The notes under the pieces were generated by a model, which had not been told where the DNA came from, searched no databases, and was given only the letters and a program-made list of their open reading frames with translations. Source: Flavivirga sp. 57AJ16 (GTDB lineage: Bacteria > Bacteroidota > Bacteroidia > Flavobacteriales > Flavobacteriaceae). From it: a DNA stretch of 64,000 nucleotides. The position numbers and the translations under genes were made by a program. Shown piece after piece: positions 44,933-53,134 of this stretch. Each line of letters starts with the position of its first letter. The stretch's first letter is position 1. The stretch lies in contig NZ_JAQZAT010000005.1 in assembly GCF_028736925.1 (NCBI RefSeq), positions 62,001 to 126,000 of the forward strand, in the 5' to 3' direction.

Positions 44933-45883
44933 CTATTTTTTTATCAGCCCTAATTCTATTAATCGTTCATTTAAAAATTCACCAGCCGTAATATCTTCAA
45001 ATGCTTTAGGGTTATTCTCGTCGATACAGCCTTCTAATACATCCAGCTTCATTTCACTTATGGGATGCATAAAAAATGGAATGGAGTAGCGTGATGTTCC
45101 CCAAAGTTCTTTTGGAGGGTTTATAACTTGATGTATGGTAGATTTTAATTTGTTATTGGTGTGTCTGGAGAGCATATCCCCAACATTGATCATGAGTTCA
45201 TCAGGTTGTGCAATGGCATCTATCCATTCACCTTTATGGTTTTGCACTTGCAAGCCCAGACCTTGTGCCCCCATTAATAATGTTATCAAGTTAATATCCC
45301 CATGTGCAGCCGCACGAACAGCTTCCTTAGGTGCTTCTGTAATTGGTGGATAGTGAATGGGCCTTAAAATAGAATTCCCATTATAAATGAATTTATCAAA
45401 ATAGGTTTCTTCAAGATTTAAATGTAAGGCCAATGCACGTAAAACATACTTAGCTGTTTTTTCGAGCATTTTATAAGTTTTTTTGCCTATGGCATTAAAT
45501 TCCGGAAGTTCGGTAACGGTTACGTTTTCTGGATATTCTGCTTCAAGTTTCGGGTCGTTTTCAACGTATTGACCAAAATGCCAAAACTCCTTTAAATCGC
45601 CTTCTTTTTTACCTTTAGCGCTTTCCTTTCCAAATGAAACATAGCCGCGTTGTCCACCAATCCCAGGGATTTCATAGCGTTGTTTGATTTCTGTGGGTAA
45701 ACTAAAAAAACGTTTGACTTCTGTGTATAAGTTTTCGACTAGCGTATCATCTAAAAAATGGCCCTTTAGGGCTACAAAACCAATGTCTTCATATGCTTTA
45801 CCAATAGCATCGACAAATTGTTGCTTTCTAGTAGGATCGTTAGAAATAAAATCACTTAAATCTACACTTGGTATACTAGTCAT
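44933..45883 (-). CDS. Isopenicillin-N-synthase-like Fe(II)/2-oxoglutarate oxygenase
   Basis: A 316-aa double-stranded beta-helix oxygenase. The iron facial triad is H194, D196 (AAHGDINLI) and H251 (STIHQV); R265 in RYSIPF is the 2-oxoglutarate anchor. The N-terminal DIOX_N-like domain (1-~110) contains GFVALKGH and GYVSFGKESAKG. Related enzymes desaturate or hydroxylate amino acids or small metabolites; the substrate is unknown and the gene stands alone. Confidence 0.9.
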   Translation of the reverse strand: MTSIPSVDLSDFISNDPTRKQQFVDAIGKAYEDIGFVALKGHFLDDTLVENLYTEVKRFFSLPTEIKQRYEIPGIGGQRGYVSFGKESAKGKKEGDLKEFWHFGQYVENDPKLEAEYPENVTVTELPEFNAIGKKTYKMLEKTAKYVLRALALHLNLEETYFDKFIYNGNSILRPIHYPPITEAPKEAVRAAAHGDINLITLLMGAQGLGLQVQNHKGEWIDAIAQPDELMINVGDMLSRHTNNKLKSTIHQVINPPKELWGTSRYSIPFFMHPISEMKLDVLEGCIDENNPKAFEDITAGEFLNERLIELGLIKK

Positions 45884-45986
45884 AAGTTGTAATTTATAAT
45901 GAATGTATTACAAATGTACAAAAACATTGTAAAGTTTGGCATACCGTGGTTTATATAACTTTTATATTGTTTTTGTCTTTTTATGG

Positions 45987-45994
45987 TATATTTG
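45987..45994 (+). promoter_or_regulatory. Promoter -7 box for the fused E1 gene
   Basis: TATATTTG matches TAnnTTTG, 22 bp before the ATG at 46016. A TTG at 45967-45969 is at 17 bp spacing, a weak -33 candidate. Confidence 0.45.
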
Positions 45995-46015
45995 ATCAAG
46001 TAATATGTTTAATTT

Positions 46016-48019
46016 ATGAATACAGAACCCACTTCGATTAATATGGAATATCATATTGAAAATCTTGACAAAGAGGTATTAATGGCATTGTATAAAAACA
46101 TATTAAAGCCAAGACTCATAGAGGAAAAGATGCTTATATTACTAAGGCAGGGAAAAATAGGCAAATGGTTTTCCGGTATTGGGCAAGAGGCTATTGCTGT
46201 AGGGGTTACCATGGCTTTAAATACCAACGAGTATATATTGCCCATGCATAGAAATTTGGGAGTATTCACGTCTCGAGAAATTCCGTTATATAGATTATTT
46301 GCGCAATGGCAGGGAAAAGCTTCTGGGTTTACAAAGGGAAGGGACCGATCCTTCCATTTTGGAACACAGAAATATAAAATAATTGGAATGATTTCCCATT
46401 TAGGGCCACAATTAGGCGTAGCAGATGGTATTGCCTTGGCTTCTAAATTAAGAAAACGACATGAGGTAACGGCTGTGTTTACAGGCGAAGGCGGCACCAG
46501 TGAGGGCGATTTTCATGAAGCTTTAAATGTCGCTTCAGTTTGGCAATTACCTGTTTTGTTCTGTGTTGAAAATAATGGTTATGGGTTGTCTACGCCTACC
46601 AAAGAACAATACAATTGTGTAAATATTGCAGATAGGGGGCTGGGATATGGCATAGAATCCCATATTATCGATGGAAATAATATCATTGAGGTTTATAAAA
46701 AGGTAAGTGAGTTAGCGGAAAGTGTAAGGGGAAACCCAAGGCCGATTTTATTGGAATTTAAAACGTTTAGGATGCGCGGGCATGAAGAGGCTAGTGGTAT
46801 TAAATACGTGCCACAGGAACTTATGGATGCCTGGGCTGCTAAAGATCCCGTATTAAATTTTGAGGCTTTCCTAAAAGACACTGGTATTTTAAATGACGAT
46901 GAGCATGCTGCCATTCAAGAGGCTATAAAGGCAGAAATTAATGAGCATTTGGATATGGCCTTTATGGAAGAAGCAATAATTCCTGATAAAACAAATGAAT
47001 TAAATGATGTATATCAAGATTTTGATTATCAAGAAATTAAAAATGAAAATAAATTAAAGAAGATCCGTTTTATTGATGCTATTTCAGAGAGCTTAAAACA
47101 GAGTATGGAGCATCACGAAGATCTGGTCATTATGGGGCAGGATATTGCCGAATATGGTGGTGCATTTAAAATAACAGATGGATTTGTAGCCCAATTTGGA
47201 AAAGAACGTGTACGCAACACGCCCATTTGCGAATCTGCCATTATAGAAACGGCTATGGGTTTATCTATAGCAGGTATTAAGAGTATTGTTGAAATGCAGT
47301 TTGCAGATTTTGTCAGCTCTGGTTTTAATCCTATTGTTAACTATTTGGCCAAGTCTCATTACAGATGGGGACAGCAAGCCGATGTTGTTATTAGAATGCC
47401 TTGTGGAGGCGGTGTGGCAGCGGGGCCTTTTCATTCTCAGACCAACGAGGCCTGGTTTACAAAAACACCAGGATTAAAAGTGGTTTATCCGGCCTTCCCT
47501 TATGACGCAAAAGGCTTATTGGCCACAGCAATTAATGATCCGAACCCTGTTTTGTTTTTTGAACACAAAGGCTTGTACAGAAGCATTCGTCAAGAAGTTC
47601 CAGTAGATTACTACACCTTGCCTTTTGGAAAAGCATCTGTGATTAACGAAGGTAACGATGTAACTATTATTAGCTTTGGAGCTGCTGTTCATTGGGCTCT
47701 AGAGACTTTGGAAAATGACCCCGAAATTTCGGCAGATGTTATAGACCTACGAACACTCCAGCCTTTGGATACGGATACCATATATCAATCGGTTAGAAAA
47801 ACAGGAAAAGCAATCATTTTACAGGAAGATTCTTTGTTTGGTGGGATTGCAAGTGATATTTCCGCATTAATTATGGAACACTGTTTCCAATCCCTTGATG
47901 CACCGGTTAAGCGTGTTGCCAGTTTAGAAACACCTATACCGTTTGCTAGTCAATTAGAAGCACAGTATCTACCTAAAAAAACGTTTGAAGAAGCACTAAA
48001 GACACTTTTAGCATATTGA
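46016..48019 (+). CDS. Branched-chain 2-oxoacid dehydrogenase E1, fused alpha-beta subunits
   Basis: A 667-aa thiamine-diphosphate enzyme in one chain. The alpha half (1-~320) has FTGEGGTSEGDFHEALN (ThDP/Mg motif of the GDG type) and ENNGYGLST; the beta half (~345-667) has MGQDIAEYGGAFKIT, PICESAIIETAMGLSIAG and VIDLRTLQPLD. It decarboxylates 2-oxoisovalerate-type acids and passes the acyl group to a lipoyl E2, which is not in the window. The fusion is usual in Bacteroidota. Two nearby starts exist; the first ATG gives a short Thr/Ser lead-in and is kept. Confidence 0.93.
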   Translation: MNTEPTSINMEYHIENLDKEVLMALYKNILKPRLIEEKMLILLRQGKIGKWFSGIGQEAIAVGVTMALNTNEYILPMHRNLGVFTSREIPLYRLFAQWQGKASGFTKGRDRSFHFGTQKYKIIGMISHLGPQLGVADGIALASKLRKRHEVTAVFTGEGGTSEGDFHEALNVASVWQLPVLFCVENNGYGLSTPTKEQYNCVNIADRGLGYGIESHIIDGNNIIEVYKKVSELAESVRGNPRPILLEFKTFRMRGHEEASGIKYVPQELMDAWAAKDPVLNFEAFLKDTGILNDDEHAAIQEAIKAEINEHLDMAFMEEAIIPDKTNELNDVYQDFDYQEIKNENKLKKIRFIDAISESLKQSMEHHEDLVIMGQDIAEYGGAFKITDGFVAQFGKERVRNTPICESAIIETAMGLSIAGIKSIVEMQFADFVSSGFNPIVNYLAKSHYRWGQQADVVIRMPCGGGVAAGPFHSQTNEAWFTKTPGLKVVYPAFPYDAKGLLATAINDPNPVLFFEHKGLYRSIRQEVPVDYYTLPFGKASVINEGNDVTIISFGAAVHWALETLENDPEISADVIDLRTLQPLDTDTIYQSVRKTGKAIILQEDSLFGGIASDISALIMEHCFQSLDAPVKRVASLETPIPFASQLEAQYLPKKTFEEALKTLLAY

Positions 48020-48137
48020 AGTGGTTTCATTTTAGTTATAGTGGCCCGTCTAAGAAGAAAATGAAAAGAGCATTAAGTTAGATACGCAGTCGAAGTATGA
48101 CAAATAAAAAATATTAGATATAAACACATGAAACGAG

Positions 48138-48167
48138 CATTAAACCTGCCAGCAAGCAGGTTTAATG
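48138..48167. terminator. Hairpin between the E1 gene and the sulfite oxidase
   Basis: CATTAAACCTGC and GCAGGTTTAATG form a perfect 12-bp stem with a 6-nt loop. There is no T tract after it, so it may be either a weak terminator or part of a small repeat. Confidence 0.4.
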
Positions 48168-48242
48168 TGAGAGCGTAGCGGTTGCATACGTTCTCAATTT
48201 TATAATTAACATCAAATCAAACAATTATAAAGATTTAAACGT

Positions 48243-49463
48243 ATGAAAAGAAGAAAGTTTATAAGAAATACTTTTCTTGGTACCGCGGCATCGCTCATTG
48301 GTGCAGACATCGTATTTTCTTCTTCAATGCCTAAAAACTATACCCCCATTGGACTGAAAGACCCAGATCCCTATACGCTATTCAATAAGGATAAGGATAT
48401 GACCGTATTGAACGATAAACCATGGAATATAGAGGCAAAAGCGCATTTATTGGATGATAAAATCACACCTAATAAATATATGTTTATACGGAATAATGGC
48501 AACATTCCCCAGAATATTGATGTGGCTCATTGGAAACTGATTATTGATGGGGAATCTGTTTCTACACCAAAAACATATACGCTTCAAGCGCTGAAAAGTA
48601 AATTTAAAAACCATACCTACCAATTAACATTGGAATGTGGTGGCAATGGTAGGAGTGAGTTTAATCCACCAGCAAAAGGCAATCAATGGACTGTAGGTGC
48701 TGTTTCGTGTGCCGTGTGGACTGGTGTTAGATTAAAAGATGTCCTAGAAGATGTAGGTATTAAAGACGATGCTGTTTACATAGGCTATCATGCTGCAGAT
48801 ACTCATTTAAGTGGAGATCCGGAAAAGGAACCGATTTCAAGAGGGGTCCCCATAGAGAAAGCGCTTCAGGAAGAAACATTGCTAGCTTTTAAGATGAACG
48901 GTAGGGACATTCCGCTTGCACATGGCTACCCGTTACGATTGGTTGCAGGCGGTTGGCCAGCGTCTGCTTCTGGAAAGTGGATACACAGAATAAGTGTTAG
49001 GGATAAAGTGCATGATGGCACAAAAATGAAAGCGCCAGCCTATAGAGTGCCCTGTAAACCCGTTGCGCCTGGAGAAAAAGTAAAAGATGCCGATATGTGC
49101 ATTATCGAAAGCATGCCCGTAAAATCTTTGATAACCTACCCTAGGTCCGGAGCTATGATTAGCCAAGGAGAAAAACTCCATATTAGAGGCCATGCCTGGG
49201 CAGGAGAATTGGAAGTTCAGGCCATGGCGTATTCTATAGACTTTGGGGCAACCTGGCATACCTGCCGTATTGAGAAACCTATAAACCGTTTAGCGTGGCA
49301 ACACTTTAACGCCTCAATTGCATTTCCCAAAAAGGGCTATTACGAAGTTTGGGCCAGGGCTACGGATGTTGATGGGGTAAGTCAGCCCATGCTAGTACCG
49401 GGTTGGAATCCCAAAGGCTATCTTAATAATGCTTGTCATAGAATTGCTGTTAAAGTTAAATAA
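48243..49463 (+). CDS. Molybdopterin sulfite oxidase/dehydrogenase (SorA/SorT-like)
   Basis: A 406-aa Mo enzyme that oxidises sulfite to sulfate. The N-terminus MKRRKFIRNTFLGTAASL is a twin-arginine-like signal, so it is exported folded. LTLECGGNGRSEF holds the Mo-ligand Cys (C132). GVRLKDVLEDVGI and HGYPLRLVAGGWPASASGKW are the pterin-binding signature, and the C-terminal Mo-co dimerisation domain starts near residue 290. Its stop overlaps the next ATG (TAATG), coupling it to a monohaem cytochrome c, the usual electron acceptor in SorAB/SorTU systems. Confidence 0.93.
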   Translation: MKRRKFIRNTFLGTAASLIGADIVFSSSMPKNYTPIGLKDPDPYTLFNKDKDMTVLNDKPWNIEAKAHLLDDKITPNKYMFIRNNGNIPQNIDVAHWKLIIDGESVSTPKTYTLQALKSKFKNHTYQLTLECGGNGRSEFNPPAKGNQWTVGAVSCAVWTGVRLKDVLEDVGIKDDAVYIGYHAADTHLSGDPEKEPISRGVPIEKALQEETLLAFKMNGRDIPLAHGYPLRLVAGGWPASASGKWIHRISVRDKVHDGTKMKAPAYRVPCKPVAPGEKVKDADMCIIESMPVKSLITYPRSGAMISQGEKLHIRGHAWAGELEVQAMAYSIDFGATWHTCRIEKPINRLAWQHFNASIAFPKKGYYEVWARATDVDGVSQPMLVPGWNPKGYLNNACHRIAVKVK

Positions 49464-49930
49464 TGGAAAATCAGGGATTTAAAAATAAAGTAAAACGTAT
49501 TTATTATGGACTCACCCTATTTTTTGGATTGCTGCTTATTTTATCTGGGGGATTGGTTTATAAGATGGTAGATCCTTCGTTTTTAACTTTTCCTAATGAA
49601 GTAGAAACCGAAACGTATGTTGATGTGGTAGGTTTTGACAACATTGAAAATGGGATTCATCTGGAGACAGGTTTTAAAGATGATGAGGGGCTTCAAACTG
49701 TTATAGTAAATTGTACGTCTTGCCACTCAGCAAAATTAGTCACTCAAAACAGAGCGAATAAAGAAGGTTGGATAAGTATTATTCGCTGGATGCAAGAGAC
49801 TCAAAACCTATGGGATTTAGGAACTAATGAGGTTGTTATAGTTAATTATTTAGCTAAAAATTATGGCATTGAAGAGAAGGGGAGACGTGATAACTTGGAA
49901 AATGTAGAATGGTATGATTTAAAGAATTAA
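49463..49930 (+). CDS. Monohaem cytochrome c (SorB/SorU-like)
   Basis: A 155-aa protein with an N-terminal TM anchor (about residues 15-34, after the basic KNKVKRIYY) and one haem site, NCTSCHS (C84, C87, H88). A distal Met candidate is M110 in IIRWMQETQNLWDLG. It is predicted to take electrons from the sulfite oxidase at the periplasmic face. It is coupled by a TAATG overlap. The mature domain is short, so the fold is the minimal class I type. Confidence 0.9.
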   Translation: MENQGFKNKVKRIYYGLTLFFGLLLILSGGLVYKMVDPSFLTFPNEVETETYVDVVGFDNIENGIHLETGFKDDEGLQTVIVNCTSCHSAKLVTQNRANKEGWISIIRWMQETQNLWDLGTNEVVIVNYLAKNYGIEEKGRRDNLENVEWYDLKN

Positions 49931-50129
49931 AGCGGTTTATGTGTATTGTTATTCTAGGGTTCGCTTAGCTCATGTAACCTTTATTCTAACAGAATTACGG
50001 GGTTTTAAAAATGTGAAAAATTATGATGGTTCTTGGGTGGAATGGCGTTTCAATAAAGATTTACCTTTTAAACAAGACACTATAATGACTTTATTTAACA
50101 ACTATGAATACTTATATAGAAGCTTTTAA
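49931..50129 (+). pseudogene. Rhodanese (sulfurtransferase) C-terminal remnant
   Basis: Reading the frame through 49929-50129 gives KAVYVYCYSRVRLAHVTF, then TELRGFKNVKNYDGSWVEW. The second part is the well-known C-terminus of thiosulfate/3-mercaptopyruvate sulfurtransferases (GFKNVKNYDGSWTEWG), and the first aligns with their active-site Cys loop. No start with an upstream rhodanese domain exists: the 5' two-thirds are gone and the frame runs on past the normal end (RFNKDLPFKQDT, then a non-conserved tail). It overlaps the start of the hydroxylase gene by 26 bp. I read it as a decayed third gene of a sulfur-oxidation unit. Confidence 0.75.
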
Positions 50130-50979
50130 AAATGCCTTTTTAGGTACCGTGGATTGGACATGGAAATCGATACTTTTTGAGGTGCCATGGTACACCAATT
50201 ATTTCTGGGGATTGGTCGTTATATCTGTAATTGTTTGGCTTTTGGAAATACTATTTCCTTGGCGAAAAGAACAGGCGATTTTTAGGAAAGATTTTTGGCT
50301 AGATGCTGTTTATATGTTCTTCAATTTCTTTGTTTTCGCCATTATCATAAGTGGTGTTTATGCGGTTTTAGAGCAATTTTTTTTAAGTATAGGGGGCACC
50401 ATGCAATCTATTGTTCTGCTAAATTTAAAAGCGTTACCGGTATGGGGGCAATTATTAATATTCTTTTTGGTGTTGGATTTTGTGCAATGGTTTACGCATG
50501 TATTATTACATAGATTTAACTTTTTATGGCGTTTTCATAAAGTACACCATTCTGTTAAGGAAATGGGATTTGCAGCCCATTTGCGTTACCATTGGATGGA
50601 AAACATTTTATATAAACCGCTTAAAATATTCGCTGTGATGCTACTTGGTGGTTTTGAGCCAGAACAAGCCTTTGTTGTACATTTTATAGCCATTGCTATG
50701 GGCCATTTAAATCATGCCAATGTCAAGCTCAACTATGGCCCTTTGAAATATATATTTAACAATCCCATTATGCACTTGTACCATCATGCCTATGCTTTGC
50801 CAAAAGAACACCATTATGGCGTTAATTTTGGGATTAGCTTAAGTCTTTGGGATTATATTTTTAAAACAGATTATATTCCGGAAGCTAGCGGAAAAATAGC
50901 TTTGGGGTATCCTGATGACACAAACATGCCTAAAAACTTTTTTATGCAGTTGTTTTATGGATTTAAGAGAAATGATTAA
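50104..50979 (+). CDS. Fatty acid hydroxylase / sterol desaturase family membrane protein
   Basis: A 291-aa membrane di-iron oxygenase with about four TM helices (residues ~33-50, 65-90, 102-125 and 170-195). The histidine boxes are HVLLHRFNFLWRFHKVHHS (HxxxH and HxxHH), HLRYHWMEN and HLYHHAYALPKEHHYG. The family hydroxylates or desaturates lipid chains; the exact substrate is unknown. It starts inside the rhodanese remnant and is followed after 13 bp by the 3D-domain lipoprotein gene. Confidence 0.88.
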   Translation: MNTYIEAFKNAFLGTVDWTWKSILFEVPWYTNYFWGLVVISVIVWLLEILFPWRKEQAIFRKDFWLDAVYMFFNFFVFAIIISGVYAVLEQFFLSIGGTMQSIVLLNLKALPVWGQLLIFFLVLDFVQWFTHVLLHRFNFLWRFHKVHHSVKEMGFAAHLRYHWMENILYKPLKIFAVMLLGGFEPEQAFVVHFIAIAMGHLNHANVKLNYGPLKYIFNNPIMHLYHHAYALPKEHHYGVNFGISLSLWDYIFKTDYIPEASGKIALGYPDDTNMPKNFFMQLFYGFKRND

Positions 50980-50992
50980 TTTTTAGTTGCTT

Positions 50993-51403
50993 ATGTTCAG
51001 AAATAAATATGTCATACTAATTATTGTTTTAACCTTCTTTCATTGTAAAGAAAAAGAAAGCGATGAAGATCTTTATGAGTGGCAAACTATCAATGTTACC
51101 GCAACAGCTTATAATTCATTGGCATATCAAACAAACTCAAATCCAAGTATAACCGCCTTTGGAGATAGTTTAAAATCAGGAATGCGATGTGTTGCTGTCT
51201 CCAGGGATTTGCTCAAAATGGGGTTAACGCATAACACGCCTATTACAATTGAAGGTTTTGACAGTATTTATTTAGTTAAGGACAAAATGCATACACGTTG
51301 GAAAAAGCGCATAGATATTTATATGGGAACAGATGTAAAAGCAGCAAGGAATTGGGGCAGGAAAAAGGTGACTATAAGCTATCGTGTTCCTAAGAAAAAG
51401 TAG
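50993..51403 (+). CDS. 3D-domain (double-psi barrel) lipoprotein
   Basis: A 136-aa lipoprotein (signal MFRNKYVILIIVLTFFHC, lipobox Cys18). The mature part is a 3D domain, as at the C-terminus of MltA and in Gram-positive stationary-phase lytic enzymes: TATAYNSLAYQTN, ITAFGDSLKSGMRCVAV and KKRIDIYMGTDVKAARNWG with conserved Asp residues. A TTG at 50987 is an alternative start two codons upstream. It may act on peptidoglycan, but no glycosidase domain is attached. Confidence 0.82.
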   Translation: MFRNKYVILIIVLTFFHCKEKESDEDLYEWQTINVTATAYNSLAYQTNSNPSITAFGDSLKSGMRCVAVSRDLLKMGLTHNTPITIEGFDSIYLVKDKMHTRWKKRIDIYMGTDVKAARNWGRKKVTISYRVPKKK

Positions 51404-51437
51404 ATAGTAAATCTGCAACAAGGTTCATTTTTAAAAG

Positions 51438-51492
51438 GACACGAATTTCACAAATTTTCACTAATTGTCCTGTATAGCTAAATCAATATAAG
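51438..51492. repeat. Two truncated interspersed elements side by side
   Basis: GACACGAATTTCACAAATTT (from 51438, ending near 51466) is the left end of the 105-bp element at 53837-53941. Directly after it, TATAGCTAAATCAATATAA (51473-51491) is the left end of the 162-bp element at 6079-6240. Neither copy has its partner arm. Confidence 0.65.
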
Positions 51493-51506
51493 CAAACATG
51501 GGCTGT

Positions 51507-52064
51507 TTATTTCGTTTCTGCTTCCGAAAGTATAAAAGGATAGGCGTCTTTCACATGTTTTAACGCGCTTTTTGATAGCTCGTCTACAGGCTTTCTTAAT
51601 ACATTTATACTATACGCCTCTCTTAATTCGTAATAAGCTTTTGAGAGTTCATCCTGTACCGCAATAAATTGTTTATAAGACGTATGTCTACCGTTTTGTA
51701 ATGATACTACTGCTCTTTTAGGATTATCGGATGCGTTTGGACTTTTTGCACCATGACAATAATTACAAGTACCATCGCCATTGTTATCCAAAAAGCTTTT
51801 GGTGATCTCTTTTAATTCGGAAATGGAAACCACGTTATTTTCTATCATAATTTCATCATTATTGTTTATTAGAATGCGAAGTATATTGCGTTCAGATATT
51901 TTACTATCACAAACCGTTCCGGGCGGACATTCTTTTGGAAGGCGCCTATCGATCCCTTCATCTGAAGATATGGTGGCGGTTACAAGAAAAAAGATAAGTA
52001 ATAAAAATGCAATGTCTGCCATAGATCCTGCATTTACTTCAGGAATTAATTTTGAATGCCTCAT
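51507..52064 (-). CDS. ExbD/TolR-family biopolymer transport protein (solo)
   Basis: A 185-aa protein with one TM helix (about 14-33); the proton-path Asp is D17 in SMADIAFLLLIFF. The periplasmic part carries GTCNYCHGA (C100, C103, H104), a CxxCH string, and CPPGTVC (C46, C52), both in the insert that flavobacterial ExbD proteins show. ExbD works with ExbB to energise TonB or TolA; no exbB or tonB is beside it. Whether haem is bound is doubtful, since a disulfide is simpler. Its 5' side is the small-ORF region. Confidence 0.85.
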   Translation of the reverse strand: MRHSKLIPEVNAGSMADIAFLLLIFFLVTATISSDEGIDRRLPKECPPGTVCDSKISERNILRILINNNDEIMIENNVVSISELKEITKSFLDNNGDGTCNYCHGAKSPNASDNPKRAVVSLQNGRHTSYKQFIAVQDELSKAYYELREAYSINVLRKPVDELSKSALKHVKDAYPFILSEAETK

Positions 52065-52174
52065 AATTATAGATTTAAATGTTAATATGTTAATGAAATC
52101 ACAAAAACAATACCATAAATCTTATTATATTACCAATCACGTATGCATACAAATATTGAATCATAAAAAGTTGT

Positions 52175-52263
52175 ACACGAATGGCAAAAATTCACACGAA
52201 TCTAATTACTTAATGGCGTAGATTGGACTCAACATATTAGTGAAAATTTGTGCCATTCGTGTC
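52175..52263. repeat. Interspersed inverted-repeat element, copy 2 (ATTCGTG family)
   Basis: ACACGAATGGCAAAAATT and its counterpart ending TGCCATTCGTGT bound ~90 bp. The interior TAGATTGGACTCAACAT closely matches TAGATTGGACCCAACAT, the complement of the interior of the element at 53837-53941, so the two are inverted copies. The rest of 52065-52414 shows nothing else. Confidence 0.7.
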
Positions 52264-52414
52264 TTTTTAAAAATGTGTATTTACAATTTTGGAATTAAAA
52301 TTTCTGGTTGAAAAGACACTTAAATCTAAAAAATAAAAAGTTATAATATATAAAGTGATTTGTCATTCAATGTAAATCCTGATACTCTAATATGTCTTAG
52401 ATCATGTCTCTCTA

Positions 52415-52549
52415 TTAATAAGCATAGCATTTTATGCGTTTCCATGCATTCTCATGTGAATTATCATGGTTTGGTATGATGCTATCTGTAATTGAGTTTT
52501 CTTGAGTGATACTATTTAAGTACCTCGATATTTTAGTAGTTGATTTCAT
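52415..52549 (-). CDS. Small ORF C, 44 aa, unknown
   Basis: ATG at 52549, stop at 52415-52417. It reads MKSTTKISRYLNSITQENSI and ends NAWKRIKCYAY: polar, with a basic start and end, one Cys, no signal peptide or TM segment. It lies 44 bp downstream of ORF B on the same strand. I do not recognise it, and without a paralogue in the window its coding status rests on position alone. Confidence 0.4.
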   Translation of the reverse strand: MKSTTKISRYLNSITQENSITDSIIPNHDNSHENAWKRIKCYAY

Positions 52550-52593
52550 TTTGATTATTTGATTGATGAAAAAATTGTTTTAAAAGACGCTAC

Positions 52594-52680
52594 TTATCTG
52601 TAACGTCTTTTACTGTTCCAATTGTAACTTTTTGTAGTGTTTAAAGTGCCACTTAGTTGATTGTTGTTTAATGTTCTCAT
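52594..52680 (-). CDS. Small ORF B, 28 aa micro-protein, paralogue of ORF A
   Basis: ATG at 52680, stop TAA at 52594-52596. The N-terminal half is MRTLNNNQLSGTL, identical to ORF A; the C-terminal half ends YNWNSKRRYR, against NQWNRKRRFR in A. 22 of 28 residues match, while seven matching residues (9-13, 16 and 22) use different codons. That pattern points to selection on the peptide. It is strongly basic at the C-terminus, with a conserved Trp, and has no signal peptide. It matches no family I know. Confidence 0.65.
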   Translation of the reverse strand: MRTLNNNQLSGTLNTTKSYNWNSKRRYR

Positions 52681-52782
52681 GGTTTTTGATTTAATGTTGA
52701 TACTGAAATAGGTATAATTCATTTCAAAAAATTCAGTATAGGTTGATTAATTGATTGATGATTTTCAATAACTTAAAATAAC

Positions 52783-52869
52783 TTATCTAAAACGTCTTTT
52801 TCTATTCCATTGGTTACTTTTAGTTCCAGTTAGTGTTCCGCTTAATTGATTGTTGTTTAATGTTCTCAT
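52783..52869 (-). CDS. Small ORF A, 28 aa micro-protein, paralogue of ORF B
   Basis: ATG at 52869, stop TAA at 52783-52785; exactly the length of ORF B, 189 bp upstream of it. It begins MRTLNNNQLSGTLTGTK and ends WNRKRRFR. The replacements against B are at residues 14, 15, 19, 20, 23 and 27 (27 being Phe for Tyr). The downstream flanks share ATCAATCAA plus TAATCAA motifs, so the duplication covered the flank as well. A role as RNA- or membrane-binding peptide would fit the basic tail, but that is only inference. Confidence 0.65.
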   Translation of the reverse strand: MRTLNNNQLSGTLTGTKSNQWNRKRRFR

Positions 52870-52929
52870 AATTGTTGTTTTTTGAATGGTTTATACTAGA
52901 TAGACGACCATAAATGAAAAACGTTACAG

Positions 52930-52948
52930 TACTATGTATAACAAAGTA
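52930..52948. promoter_or_regulatory. Imperfect palindrome in the divergent region
   Basis: TACTATG-TATAA-CAAAGTA (one mismatch between arms) lies ~60 bp upstream of ORF A and ~190 bp upstream of the exported-protein gene. It could be an operator or promoter shared by the divergent units. No exact TAnnTTTG box was found for either. Confidence 0.35.
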
Positions 52949-53134
52949 ATAAATTAACATATTTTAACGATTTTGAAGGGATTTTAGTAAGCAACAACCC
53001 TTTTTTCGGACTTTTAAAGTGTTTTAGGAATGATTATTGTGTTAAATGAATACAAAATTTAGCTAAGAGTAGATATGTTTTCAGATAAAAAAATATCTTT
53101 GAAATATGTTAGCTGCATTATTAATAAAAAACAA

